This document shows, piece after piece, positions 27,901 through 35,220 of a stretch of 64,000 nt of DNA. The position numbers were made by a program, and so were the translations under genes. The stretch comes from Streptomyces flaveolus (GTDB taxonomy: Bacteria > Actinomycetota > Actinomycetes > Streptomycetales > Streptomycetaceae). The stretch covers positions 62,001 to 126,000 of the forward strand of contig NZ_BMRV01000011.1 of the NCBI RefSeq assembly GCF_014648815.1, in the 5' to 3' direction. Numbering within the stretch: the stretch's first letter is position 1; each line of letters starts with the position of its first letter. Under the pieces are notes generated by a model, which saw only the letters and a program-made list of their open reading frames with translations, was not told the origin of the DNA and made no database searches.

Positions 27901-28231
27901 CGCCCTGGCGCGGACCGGGGTGCTGGACCCGGTGGACGGGCTCGTCCCGGTCGCCGCCCCGCTGTCCGTCCGGCGCATCGACCTGTACCAGAGCGCCAAC
28001 GACCTGGAACTGGCGCAGACCCACGGAGCGCTGGACCTCTACGTCACTCAACCCGGGTTCTCGGCCGCGCCCCGGTCCGGCAACCGGTTCGTCGCCGTCG
28101 CCCCCGGCGGTCACGTCGTGGCCCAGATGAAGGACCTCGACGCCACCGTGATCGGGTACCTCGACCCGGCCACCGGCGAGGTGCGTCCGCCCGTGCAGGG
28201 CCCGTCCGCGGCAGGGGGGCGTACCGCATGA
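21959..28231 (+). CDS. PUFA-synthase-like megasynthase: FabL-type ER - KS - CLF - KR - DH
   Basis: 2090 residues. (1) 1-255: SDR with VTGGARNVGKAIAATLADHG and the spacing Tyr154-x6-Lys161, the FabL enoyl-ACP reductase pattern, not the YxxxK of ketoreductases. (2) 255-380: Ala/Pro-rich linker. (3) 382-837: ketosynthase with Cys585 (DTACSSS), His719 and His755. (4) 864-1150: KS-like chain-length-factor domain in which the Cys is Leu1042. (5) about 1445-1740: KR with ALGGARGIT, FGSLLGYF and PDYASGNDY. (6) 1768-2065: hotdog dehydratase with His1806 (GHLVRGAATLPG). It would run condensation, ketoreduction, dehydration and enoyl reduction on the ACPs of the preceding protein. Start ATG 21959 is preceded by GGAGGAG; an in-frame GTG at 21929 lacks one. 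Confidence 0.88.
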   Translation: MQDLTGKIALVTGGARNVGKAIAATLADHGAHVLVNYFHSHEQAKETQRELRARGAEVDLLRASVARPEQVERMFAEIEQRYGRLDILVNNAADGALVPGPEVTDAHLDKALDTNLKGGLRCARAALPLMRRAGGGSIVNISALGCSQLVMANYLACAPAKAAVEAAARYLAVEFAAFGIRVNTASAAMLLSEVADAFPDAGAMQHAVAASTPLGRLGTPEEFAEVVAFLASDRSRWITGQVVLADGGLSLGAPLLSPPTSAPAALAPEAATTAPDPAATATETAAATAVGAAVPAPAQATTEPEPTPTPATPAAAAPAAVASAAAAPAPAAPAPAAPAAVASAPAASAGAETGVPVRAGAGIASGAPLPASPEAHAEVPEDDEIAVVGMGLVVSGADSPEAFWHLRTTGRELFIEVPEDRWDRAQFSSPDRSAEDKSYQDTCVFITDFEPGRAVLDGLSPSPDETELTTLWLRHSLVQALDGVRVGDTDRFSFHVGYTADGSQHLEEAGVLNAARHLTADIAAGLDLTEEARARLVGRVDQVLSGRYHRGATDAPRFLPHQVGHTAMAGILPDDTQLQMVDTACSSSLYAIDIGIKGLLMGKQDIAVCGGAFALAPRGTVLFSKLKGLSQRGAVHALDADADGVIFADGAGVVVLKRLSRARADGDRVLGVLKAFGSSSDGKGKAIYAPSSTGQNLAVERALEAGGLDGADVDWVNAHATGTPAGDLAEFTTLREHYGNTRSTAVTSNKSLIGHTGWAAGVVSLIESVLALQGETVPGQYRFATAPKTFELDRTRLEISSSPRPWPAVPGRARTAAISGFGFGGTNAHLILSEETPDRGAEGTERTAEGARGRTAAAARSDADRIAVVGWSVKLPGVEDRDQVLQWLSGDRDVERSFGEQYPAPPFQQVRMPPATVRTIDRCQLMILACAHDLRDQLGDFWQRHTERTGVVVGHMGPTRAAMLYANRCYLDDIEHALRQDPELAGTAQLTPLLERMRDRVRSLVPPSNEDSFPGMMPNIISARVANYFDLKGPNITVDAGLASTVAAFATAVRYLRSGELDFVLAGGINGNSLPELGGLLGDVFEEPVQPAEGAFLFGLTTESAAREAGLRILGIVDEADVRDAVTGGTAPDVLDCGSRGGYGHYLGAAGGAQILRALQRTGATTRVHCRENRQDRATHLVVSAGEPAPDPQDSGIRPAEAAVTAVAGPTADLVERYAVTLAPAPAAPGGPVPAAVPDGALILTDRPGLAERLARSAADCTVLSTTPVTGERPAVRQVTGTPEGVRGALAALGRPVRHVVLVTDLTASAPPRTALTADHPGLTALHDLAFLVVQQCYADLGEAPASVVFALLGAEPRGAVHPLAGLFTGLLKCVRLERPDAGCFALLTATGDPEEAAELIAAERACERPFPVVHRTGEERRVPTLTARPATAAADRPDPLDRESVVVALGGARGITAELLTAVAERYGSRVYALGSNPIDSYPAATFEGTDEEFTATRARHIREQLAVGGRTVAEINRSFDRMADARAARRNLERMARHSGAGRVTYLHCDARDEESVRRALDTVHAAHGRIDLLVNAPGLNRSALIKDKDFGEFRRIRDLKLVAHRNLHRALAGRPPRLWCDFGSLLGYFGQRGEPDYASGNDYLATAAAYAARTTGSEEFVIGWTLWDEVGMGADELTREYFKRAGSYSHMPVAEGIRHFLAELGTADRTPSLVHMGAAERATVESFYPGYLTERPATATTPPAPAAPARTAVSRTVAAEPGGSARGRFYLRRTIPADAGDRDGTVRFECPFDLDTDGYLTGHLVRGAATLPGTFVTEIAAEAALALVPDGCVVAFEDLRFLHFLQVREGVSQAPKRITARITERVGDLTTVEVSVTHDVIAPSGVLLVSGKPHFTVRVLVADAFPTAPKWQRWDSEGEQPVVDPYHVPSAPVLLSGPFRATTDTRRHRLGARAVFRPQLDPATGPWRQFLMPTVLLDALARTGVLDPVDGLVPVAAPLSVRRIDLYQSANDLELAQTHGALDLYVTQPGFSAAPRSGNRFVAVAPGGHVVAQMKDLDATVIGYLDPATGEVRPPVQGPSAAGGRTA
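22890..23015 (+). repeat. Low-complexity Ala/Pro-coding linker repeats
   Basis: Irregular 15-bp units (GCGGCTCCCGCCCCG and variants) encode an Ala/Pro/Val linker between the enoyl reductase and ketosynthase domains. It is a flexible tether by composition. Confidence 0.7.
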
Positions 28232-30702
28232 CCACGCTCGCGGACCTCCCGCGCCTCGACGGCCCTTCCGGAGACCGGCCGACGGCCGGTGCCGGCGGAG
28301 CCGACGCCACGACCCGTCCGGTGAGCCGCATGCTGTGGCGGCTCACCCCCGCCCCGGCCGCCGACGGCCCCCACGGCCTCGCCGGCCACCGGGTGCTGGT
28401 CCTGGGCGGTACAGCGGACGACGCGGAACGGGTGCGCGACGAGCTGCGCGCCCGGGGCGCGACCGTACTGACCGGCCCCTCCGCCACCCCCGGCCCGGTG
28501 CCCGACACCCTGGTCGACCTGACGCTCGCCGAGCGGTTCTCGGCCGACGCCGGCACCGGACGGTGGCGCACGGCCCTGCTGCGCACCTTCGACGCACTGC
28601 GGCACTGCTACACGGAGTGGAGCCGGGAGACCTCGGCGCAGCGGCTCACCTATCTCGCCGTCACCTACCACGGCGGCGGCATGGGATACCACCCCGACGA
28701 CGACATCGCCCAGCCGCTCGGCGGGCTGTGGGCGGGGCTGGCCAAGACGCTGCACCGGGAGCTGCCCAACTGCCGGGCGCGGGTCCTCGACATCGCCCTA
28801 GGCGAACGCGCGGACCTGCCCCGGCTGGTGGGCGACGAACTGGGCCGCCCCGGCCTGAGCGAGATCGGGATACGGGACGGAGCGCGCTGGACCCTGACAC
28901 CGGACGCCGTGCGGCCCGGTCCGCCCGCCGTGCGCCTCGGCCCCGACGACACCGTGCTGGTCAGCGGCGGCAGCCGCGGCATCGGCATGGCGCTGGCCCG
29001 GCGGCTGTGCGCCGAGTTCGGACTGAGGGTGGTGGTGACCGGACGCGGGCGGCCGCCCGCCGAGGACACCTGGGACGACCACACACCCGAGCGGCTCACC
29101 GAGCGCCGGGCCGAGCTGTGGGCCGCGCACCGGCAGGGGCGCGGCGTGGCCGAGATCCGCCGCGACATCGGGCACGCCGAAAGCACCTGGGAACTCGTCG
29201 GCCACCTGCGCTCCGCACGCGCCGAGGGACTGCGCCTCGAGTACCGGCAGTGCGACTTCACCGATCCGGACCAGGTGCGGACGCTCGTCGCCGGGCTGCC
29301 CGACCTGACCGCGGTGGTGCACAACGCGGGAGTGGACCGGCCGACCCGGCTGCCCAACAAGTCCGACGACGACGTGGTCGCCGTGGTCGCGACCAAGGTC
29401 GACTCCTTCGTCCACCTGGTGCAGGCCCTGCGTGACCGGCCGCTGAAACTCCTGTGCACGGTCGGCTCCCTCACCGGACGGCTCGGCGGCATGGTCGGCC
29501 AGTTCGACTACGCGGCCGCCAACGAGTGCCTGGCCCGCCTGGGCCTGTGGGCCGAACGGCAGCTGGCGTACCCGGTGATGACTCTGGCCTGGCCCACCTG
29601 GGCCCGGCTGGGACTGATCTCCAACTTCGAGGCCAGCCTGCGCTACATGGCCGCGCTCGACCTCTCCGAGGGCCTGGACCACTGGCAGGCGGAGCTGCGG
29701 GCCGGCAGCCGCGGCGAGATCACCTTCGTCGGCCCGCTGGGCCGCGCGCTGGACCCGGTGCAGGCCACCGGCTACCCGGTGCCGCCGTCCCTGCCCGGGT
29801 ACGCCGAGACCTACCCGAAGGTCTTCCACCTCGGCGAACCGGAGGTGTTCCAGCCGCACGAACGCCTGTGCTGCGTCGTCACGTTCGACCCCGCGACGAG
29901 CCCGGCGATCGGCGACTTCACCGTCCACGGCACGCCCGCCGTGCCGCTCGGCATGTTGCTGGAGAGCGCCGTGCGCGGCGCGGAGTGGGTGACCCCCGCC
30001 GATCTGCCCGACCACGCCCTGCACGCGGTGGAGGACCTGCGCGTCCCGTGGAGCGTGCTGCGCTGCACGGACGGCGGGCCGCTGCGGTTGCGCCGGGACG
30101 CCCGGGCACGACAGGGCACCGACGGCCGCTGGCGGGTGGACGTCACCTTCCAGCGGGTCGGGCCCGACGGCGCCACGCCGGCGGGCACGGACGACGCGGA
30201 GACCGCGCGCCTGCGGCTGGTCTTCGGCGAACCCGGCGCGGCCGCCGCGCAGGACGCCGCGCCCCCTCCGCAACGGCCGCGGACCGGGCACGGCGCCGGC
30301 ACCGTCGGCACCACCCTGCTCACCGCGGCGCCCGTGCTCCGCTGGCACGGGCGGGTGGTACCGGTGGTGCGCTGGCGCCCCGACGGTCCGCACCGGATCG
30401 TCGCCGAGGCGGGCGACTGCACGGCACCCGACCTCTGGGTGGTGCCGCAGCCGCCCGTGTGCCTGGTGCCGGTCGCCGCGCTCGAGAACATCGTCCGCGC
30501 GGTCGCCGAACGCACTCCCGGACTGTCCGTCACCCACGACCCGCTGGTCATCCGCCACCTCTCCTTCCCGTCGGCCGACGCACCGGCGGGCGGACGGGTC
30601 CGGCTCGAAGGAGATCCGGCACTCGGTGTCTGGCGGGCCCGGCACGCGGACACCGGCCGGACCGTGGTCCGCATCCGCGGGCTCGCGGCCAACCGCATCT
30701 GA
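28228..30702 (+). CDS. Ketoreductase - degenerate dehydratase (hotdog) protein of the PUFA-like synthase
   Basis: 824 residues. After a structural N-terminal region (about 35-235) comes a KR (about 240-520) with VSGGSRGIGMALARRL, HNAGVDRPTRL, CTVGSLTGRLGG and DYAAANECLARLG. It resembles the KR of PUFA/enediyne-type synthases. The C-terminal half (about 535-820) has a hotdog fold, but the catalytic His position in IGDFTVHGTPAVP is Phe564, with a His three residues on. It is probably a structural partner of the active hotdog in the preceding protein, as paired DH domains are in PUFA synthases. Start ATG 28228 overlaps the previous stop (ATGA): tight coupling, so fixed stoichiometry. Confidence 0.85.
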   Translation: MTTLADLPRLDGPSGDRPTAGAGGADATTRPVSRMLWRLTPAPAADGPHGLAGHRVLVLGGTADDAERVRDELRARGATVLTGPSATPGPVPDTLVDLTLAERFSADAGTGRWRTALLRTFDALRHCYTEWSRETSAQRLTYLAVTYHGGGMGYHPDDDIAQPLGGLWAGLAKTLHRELPNCRARVLDIALGERADLPRLVGDELGRPGLSEIGIRDGARWTLTPDAVRPGPPAVRLGPDDTVLVSGGSRGIGMALARRLCAEFGLRVVVTGRGRPPAEDTWDDHTPERLTERRAELWAAHRQGRGVAEIRRDIGHAESTWELVGHLRSARAEGLRLEYRQCDFTDPDQVRTLVAGLPDLTAVVHNAGVDRPTRLPNKSDDDVVAVVATKVDSFVHLVQALRDRPLKLLCTVGSLTGRLGGMVGQFDYAAANECLARLGLWAERQLAYPVMTLAWPTWARLGLISNFEASLRYMAALDLSEGLDHWQAELRAGSRGEITFVGPLGRALDPVQATGYPVPPSLPGYAETYPKVFHLGEPEVFQPHERLCCVVTFDPATSPAIGDFTVHGTPAVPLGMLLESAVRGAEWVTPADLPDHALHAVEDLRVPWSVLRCTDGGPLRLRRDARARQGTDGRWRVDVTFQRVGPDGATPAGTDDAETARLRLVFGEPGAAAAQDAAPPPQRPRTGHGAGTVGTTLLTAAPVLRWHGRVVPVVRWRPDGPHRIVAEAGDCTAPDLWVVPQPPVCLVPVAALENIVRAVAERTPGLSVTHDPLVIRHLSFPSADAPAGGRVRLEGDPALGVWRARHADTGRTVVRIRGLAANRI

Positions 30703-30775
30703 CCGCATCCGCACCGACCGCATCCGCACCGACCGCATCCGCACCGACCGCAAGCGACCCGACCGCATCCGCACC
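30701..30775 (+). repeat. Five tandem 15-bp units after the synthase stop codon
   Basis: Units GACCGCATCCGCACC at 30701, 30716, 30731 and 30761, with a degenerate unit at 30746. The array begins inside the stop codon of the KR protein and ends 45 bases before the SnoaL-like gene. The end of the upstream gene has the related CCGCATCCG, so the array may have grown from coding sequence by slippage. Confidence 0.9.
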
Positions 30776-30820
30776 GCGGCCGGTCACCACCGCATCACCC
30801 GATCCCGAGGAGTGCACGAC

Positions 30821-31249
30821 ATGAGCGACACCCAGCACGTCAGCGCCAACCGAAAGCTGCTGGAGCACTACTACGAGGAGTGCCTCAACAAGGGCAACCT
30901 CGACGCCGTCTACGCCAAGGCCGTCCCGGACCACATCAGCCACGGCACCCGCGCCGACGGCTTCGAGGGCGTGGAGCACCTCAAGGAGTGGGTCCGCATC
31001 CAGCGCGCCTCCTTCCCCGACCTGCACGTCGTCGTCGACGAGTGGATCGAGGAGGGCGACAAGGTCGTCCAGCGGTTCACCGCCCGCGGCACCCACTCCG
31101 GCGAGGACTACTACGGCATCCCGGCCGGCGGCCGGAAGATCGAGGTCTCCGGGATCGTCATCGACCACTTCGTCGACGGCAAGATCGTCGAAAGCTGGTT
31201 CTCGATGGACGGCATGGAACTCGCCCAGCAGCTGGGCGCCCTGGGCTGA
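30821..31249 (+). CDS. SnoaL-like (ester cyclase / NTF2-fold) protein
   Basis: A 142-residue NTF2-fold protein. Seen: NRKLLEHYYEECLNKGNLDA, a central HGTRADGFEGVEHLKEWV, FPDLHVVVDEWIEEGDKVV with the conserved RFTARGTHSGE strand, and IDHFVDGKIVESWFSMD. This is the SnoaL/ester-cyclase pattern. Members cyclise polyketides or act as hydratases/isomerases, but many are of unknown function. Start ATG 30821 with CGAGGAG 10 bases upstream. Sits between the synthase genes and the tailoring operon, with a double hairpin after it. Confidence 0.85.
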   Translation: MSDTQHVSANRKLLEHYYEECLNKGNLDAVYAKAVPDHISHGTRADGFEGVEHLKEWVRIQRASFPDLHVVVDEWIEEGDKVVQRFTARGTHSGEDYYGIPAGGRKIEVSGIVIDHFVDGKIVESWFSMDGMELAQQLGALG

Positions 31250-31255
31250 CCCGCG

Positions 31256-31333
31256 CGGAGCCGCCCCACGGCTCCGCCCCACCGGACCGGACGGCCGGGG
31301 GCGATCCCGTCGATGCCCCGCCCCCGGCCGTCC
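31256..31333 (+). terminator. Double hairpin after the SnoaL-like gene
   Basis: Stem 1 is CGGAGCC/GGCTCCG (31256-31276). Stem 2 is a perfect 14-bp GGACGGCCGGGGGC/GCCCCCGGCCGTCC (31289-31302, 31320-31333). Likely a terminator or mRNA 3'-end stabiliser dividing synthase and tailoring genes. Confidence 0.6.
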
Positions 31334-31403
31334 GACCCCTGTCTCCCCGCACCCAGCACACCCATCCGCGTACCCATGAGCCCCCCAGAAAGGGGAAGGC
31401 ACG

Positions 31404-32264
31404 ATGACACAGCGCCCGACCGCCCTCGTCACCGGGTGTTCGTCGGGGATCGGCCGGGCCACCGCACTGCGCCTGCACGCCGCCGGTCACCGCGTCTACG
31501 CCACCGCCAGGAAGCCGGAGACGCTCGACGAGCTCGCCGCACGCGGCCTGCGCACCCTGGCCCTGGACGTCACCGACCCCGAGTCCGCCGAGGCCGCGGT
31601 CGAGACCGTGGAGGCCGAGCACGGCGCGGTGGACGTCCTCGTCAACAACGCCGGATACGGACTGTCCGGGACCTTCGAGGAGACCTCGCTGGAGCAGGTG
31701 CGCGAGCAGTTCGAGACCAACGTCTTCGGCCTGGTCCGGCTCACCCAGCTGGTGCTCCCCGGAATGCGCGCCCGCGGCGCCGGCACCGTCGTCAACGTCT
31801 CCTCCATCTTCGGGCGGTACGCGGCCCCTGGCGGCGGCTACTACCACGCGAGCAAGCACGCCGTCGAAGCCCTCAGCGACGCGCTCCGGCTCGAGGTGGC
31901 GACCTTCGGCATCCGGGTCGTGCTCATCGAACCGGGGCCGGTGCGCACCCCCTGGGGCCAGCGGTTCATGGACCACATCCCGCACGGAAGGGCCCGCGCC
32001 GACTCCCCGTACCGTCGCTTCCACGAACGGACGGCGGCCTACTACGACAGCATCTACAACGGCACCCGCAGAACGCTCGCCGGCACGTTCGCCATCGAGG
32101 CCGAGCAGGTGGCCGGCACCATCGTCCGGGCCGTCGGGGCCCGCTCCCCGCGCTCGCGCTACCCGGTCGGCTTCCTCGCCGCCGGCACCATCGCGCTGCG
32201 CCGGCTGACTCCGGACCGGATCTTCGACAACGCGTTCATACGGCGCCAGTTCCCGGTCCCGTGA
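31404..32264 (+). CDS. Short-chain dehydrogenase/reductase
   Basis: A 286-residue classical SDR: ALVTGCSSGIGRATALRLHA (TGxxxGIG), VNNAGYG, NVSSIFG (Ser) and YYHASKHAVE (YxxxK). The substrate-loop region PVRTPWGQRFMDHIPHGR resembles 17beta-hydroxysteroid dehydrogenase-like SDRs acting on lipophilic alcohols or ketones. Start ATG 31404 after GGGGAAGG. It precedes the P450-ALDH pair, so oxidation or reduction of a hydroxyl on the lipid chain is likely. Cofactor preference is not decided. Confidence 0.87.
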   Translation: MTQRPTALVTGCSSGIGRATALRLHAAGHRVYATARKPETLDELAARGLRTLALDVTDPESAEAAVETVEAEHGAVDVLVNNAGYGLSGTFEETSLEQVREQFETNVFGLVRLTQLVLPGMRARGAGTVVNVSSIFGRYAAPGGGYYHASKHAVEALSDALRLEVATFGIRVVLIEPGPVRTPWGQRFMDHIPHGRARADSPYRRFHERTAAYYDSIYNGTRRTLAGTFAIEAEQVAGTIVRAVGARSPRSRYPVGFLAAGTIALRRLTPDRIFDNAFIRRQFPVP

Positions 32265-32313
32265 GCGGGCGGACCCGGCAGCTTCCCGGCGAACCAACGA
32301 GGTGACGAGAGAC

Positions 32314-33708
32314 ATGACCACCCTGGCACCGACCCCCGCGACCGCCCCCCGCGGCGCGGTCGCCCCCGGCCCACGCGGCGTTCCCCTGCTGGGCAACCTG
32401 CCCCAGTGGAAGGCGGACACCGCCCAGTTCCTGCTGCGCGCCCAGCGTGACCACGGAGAGGTCGCCCGGCTGCGCCTCGGCCCCTACACGGTCCACCTGG
32501 TGACGGCTCCCGACGCGGTGGGACGGGTCCTGAAGGAGAACAACGCCAACTACACGCGCGGCGTGCTCTACGAGCAGTTCCGGATCGTCATGGGCGACGG
32601 GCTGCTCACCACCGACGGCGACTACTGGAAGGCCCACCGGAGGGCGGTCCAGCCGGTGTTCCTGCGCAAGGCGGTCGCCGCCATCGGCCCCAACGTGGTG
32701 CGCGCCACCCGGGAGATGCTCGACGACTGGGAGGTCCGCGCCCGCCGCGGCGAGCCCGTCGACCTGGTCACCGAGACCCTGCGCCTGACCCTCGTCACGC
32801 TCAGCCGCTCGCTGTTCGGCTACGACATCCGGCCCGCCGCACCGGTTCTGAAGGACATCGTCGACAACGTCATCGAAGTGATGTTCAAGCACGGCTCGGC
32901 CGCCGAGTTCATGCCCTCCTGGCTGCCGACCAAGCGCAACCGGCTCATCGCCCGCGACCGGCGGATCTTCACCCGGCTCGTCACCGAGATCCGCGACAGC
33001 CACGCGGCCACCGGGGAGGGGCCGCTGATGGAACTCATCGAGGCGGCCACCGACCCGGTCACCGGCGCCCGCTGGACCGACGACGAGATCCGCGACGAGA
33101 TGCTCACCATCTATCTCGCCGGACACGAGACCACCGCCGTCGCCCTGCTGTGGACGCTGGTCTCCCTCGCCAACCACCCGCCCGTCGCCGAGGAGCTCGA
33201 CGAGGAACTCGCGACGGTGCTGGGCGGCGCCGAGCCCACCCCCGAGGACGTGGAGCGGCTGCCGTACACCGGTCAGGTCGTCGACGAGAGCCTGCGGATG
33301 TACCCGCCGATCTGGATCTACCCCCGGGACGCCGTGGCCGACGACGAACTCGGCGGCTTCCACATCCCCGGCGGCTCGTCCGTACTGCTCTCGCCCCTGG
33401 TCTCCCACCGCAACCCCCGCTACTGGGACAACCCCGAGGCCTTCGACCCGCACCGCTTCGACCCGGACCGGGTGAGGGAACGGCCCCGGATGACCTACTT
33501 CCCGTTCGGCGCCGGCGCGCGCATGTGCATCGGCAACTTCATGGCCCTGCTGGAACTGCGGATGATCACGGCGATGATCCACCAGCGGTTCCGGCTGCAG
33601 CTGGTGCCGGGTGACCTCCTGCGCTACGGCGACACCTCCATCTCGCTGCGCCCGCTGACCAAGGTGCTCGCCCTTCTCGAGCCGCGCGAGCCGGGAGGCC
33701 GGGCATGA
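32314..33708 (+). CDS. Cytochrome P450 (fatty-acid-hydroxylase-like)
   Basis: A 464-residue heme monooxygenase. Seen: N-terminal PGPRGVPLLGNLPQWK, I-helix YLAGHETTAVALLWT, K-helix ESLR (ExxR), and the heme loop FPFGAGARMCIG with axial Cys405. The proline-rich start and the FPFGAGAR heme loop are of the CYP4/CYP110-like type that hydroxylates fatty acids or alkanes, unlike the HxCLG type of the second P450. Start ATG 32314 (GAGGTGA upstream); GTG at 32302 is less likely. It overlaps the ALDH start by 4 bases. The pair can convert a C-H to an alcohol/aldehyde and then an acid; this is inference. Confidence 0.88.
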   Translation: MTTLAPTPATAPRGAVAPGPRGVPLLGNLPQWKADTAQFLLRAQRDHGEVARLRLGPYTVHLVTAPDAVGRVLKENNANYTRGVLYEQFRIVMGDGLLTTDGDYWKAHRRAVQPVFLRKAVAAIGPNVVRATREMLDDWEVRARRGEPVDLVTETLRLTLVTLSRSLFGYDIRPAAPVLKDIVDNVIEVMFKHGSAAEFMPSWLPTKRNRLIARDRRIFTRLVTEIRDSHAATGEGPLMELIEAATDPVTGARWTDDEIRDEMLTIYLAGHETTAVALLWTLVSLANHPPVAEELDEELATVLGGAEPTPEDVERLPYTGQVVDESLRMYPPIWIYPRDAVADDELGGFHIPGGSSVLLSPLVSHRNPRYWDNPEAFDPHRFDPDRVRERPRMTYFPFGAGARMCIGNFMALLELRMITAMIHQRFRLQLVPGDLLRYGDTSISLRPLTKVLALLEPREPGGRA

Positions 33709-35156
33709 CCACGGCCACCGACCCGCCCCCCGCCACCGGCCCGGCCACCCCCCGGACGGACGACGTCGCCGCCGCGGTGGCGGACGCCCGCCGCGCACAG
33801 CCCGGTTGGGACGCGCTCGGCTTCGCCGGGCGGCGCAGGATCCTCGACGCGTGGTGCGCGCTGATCCTGCGCCGCTCGGACGAGCTGATCGGCCTCATCC
33901 GCGACGAGACCGGCAAGACGGCCGACGACGCTCGTCTCGAAGTGGTCCTCGTCGCCCACCACCTGCGCTGGACCGCCGCCCACGCCGCCCGGGTCCTCGG
34001 CCGCCGCCGGGTCTCGCCCGGCCTGCTGATGTTCAACCACGCGGTCGAGGTGAGCCACCGGCCGCTCGGCGTCGTCGGCGTCATCGGCCCCTGGAACTAC
34101 CCGGCGTTCATCCCCATCGGACCCGTCTCGGCCGCCCTCGCCGGCGGCAACACCGTCGTGCTGAAACCCAGCGAGCTCACCCCGAGGACCGGCGAGTGGC
34201 TCGCGGCCACCCTGGCCGAGGTCACCGGCGGAACCCGGGTGCTGCACCTCGTCACGGGCGACGGGGCGACCGGTGAGGCCCTGTGCCGGGCCGCCGTCGA
34301 CAAGGTCTCCTTCACCGGCTCCAGCGCCACCGGTCGCCGCGTCATGGCGGCCTGCGCCGACAACCTGACACCGGTGGTGATCGAGGGCGGCGGCAAGGAC
34401 GCCATGGTCGTCGCCGCCGACGCCGACCTCGACGCCGCCGCCGACGCCGCGGTCTGGGCGGCGATGACCAACGCCGGACAGACCTGCGTCGGCCTGGAAC
34501 GCGTCTACGTCGTCGACGCCGTCGCCGACCGCTTCCTGGACCTGGTGACCGAGCGCGCGGGCGCCCTGCGCGTCGGCGACGGGCCCGACGCCGACCTCGG
34601 CCGGATCGTGCTGCCCCGGCAACTCGACGTCATCGCCGGCCATGTGCGCGACGCCCTGGCCCGCGGCGCCCGCGCGGTCCTCGGCGGCCCGCAGTCCGTC
34701 AGCCCGCCGTACGTCGCTCCGATCGTCCTCGCCGACGTACCGGAGGACTCGTCCGCCGTCACCGAGGAGACCTTCGGACCCGTGCTCGTCGTGAACCGGG
34801 TGGCCTCCGTGGAGGAGGCCGTGAAGCGCGCCAACGCCGGCGGGTACGGACTGGGCGCGTCCGTCTTCACCCGCGACCGGTCCTGCGGCCGGAGCGTCGC
34901 CGCCCGGCTGCGGGCCGGCATGGTGTCCGTCAACGCCGTGATCGCCTTCGCCGGAATGCCCGCCGTCCCCTTCGGCGGGGTCGGCGAATCCGGTTTCGGC
35001 CGGGTCCACGGCCCGGACGGGCTGCGCGAGTTCACCCGCACCCAGGCCGTCACCCGTCAGCGGTTCCGGCCGCTGATGCAGCCCACCTCCTTCCGCCGCC
35101 GCGCAGGGACGATGCCGGCCCTGGTGCGCATGGTGCGCACCCTCCACGGCCGGTGA
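33705..35156 (+). CDS. Aldehyde dehydrogenase
   Basis: A 483-residue NAD(P)-dependent aldehyde dehydrogenase: VIGPWNYPAFIPIGP, KPSELTPRTGEW, FTGSSATGRRVM, catalytic base Glu227 (IEGGGKDAM) and nucleophile Cys261 (NAGQTCVG), then EETFGPVLVVNRV and PFGGVGESGFGR. It most resembles the short fatty-aldehyde/coniferyl-aldehyde group, with a basic C-terminal extension (RRRAGTMPALVRMV) that could be a membrane anchor. Translationally coupled to the P450 (ATGA), arguing for sequential oxidation of one carbon. Confidence 0.9.
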   Translation: MTTATDPPPATGPATPRTDDVAAAVADARRAQPGWDALGFAGRRRILDAWCALILRRSDELIGLIRDETGKTADDARLEVVLVAHHLRWTAAHAARVLGRRRVSPGLLMFNHAVEVSHRPLGVVGVIGPWNYPAFIPIGPVSAALAGGNTVVLKPSELTPRTGEWLAATLAEVTGGTRVLHLVTGDGATGEALCRAAVDKVSFTGSSATGRRVMAACADNLTPVVIEGGGKDAMVVAADADLDAAADAAVWAAMTNAGQTCVGLERVYVVDAVADRFLDLVTERAGALRVGDGPDADLGRIVLPRQLDVIAGHVRDALARGARAVLGGPQSVSPPYVAPIVLADVPEDSSAVTEETFGPVLVVNRVASVEEAVKRANAGGYGLGASVFTRDRSCGRSVAARLRAGMVSVNAVIAFAGMPAVPFGGVGESGFGRVHGPDGLREFTRTQAVTRQRFRPLMQPTSFRRRAGTMPALVRMVRTLHGR

Positions 35157-35220
35157 CGGCGATCGCGGCAACCCCGCGCCGACGGCCCCGCGCACCCGCC
35201 CCGAAAGGAGCACACAGCAC

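Noticed and set aside
20136..30702. Enediyne or modular type I PKS
   Set aside because: An enediyne synthase would have KS-AT-ACP-KR-DH on one protein with no ER and accompanying warhead genes. Here the AT/ACPs are separate, a CLF and FabL-like ER are present, and no warhead genes are seen.
30701..30775. CRISPR array
   Set aside because: Units are contiguous 15-bp tandem repeats without spacers, and there are no cas genes.
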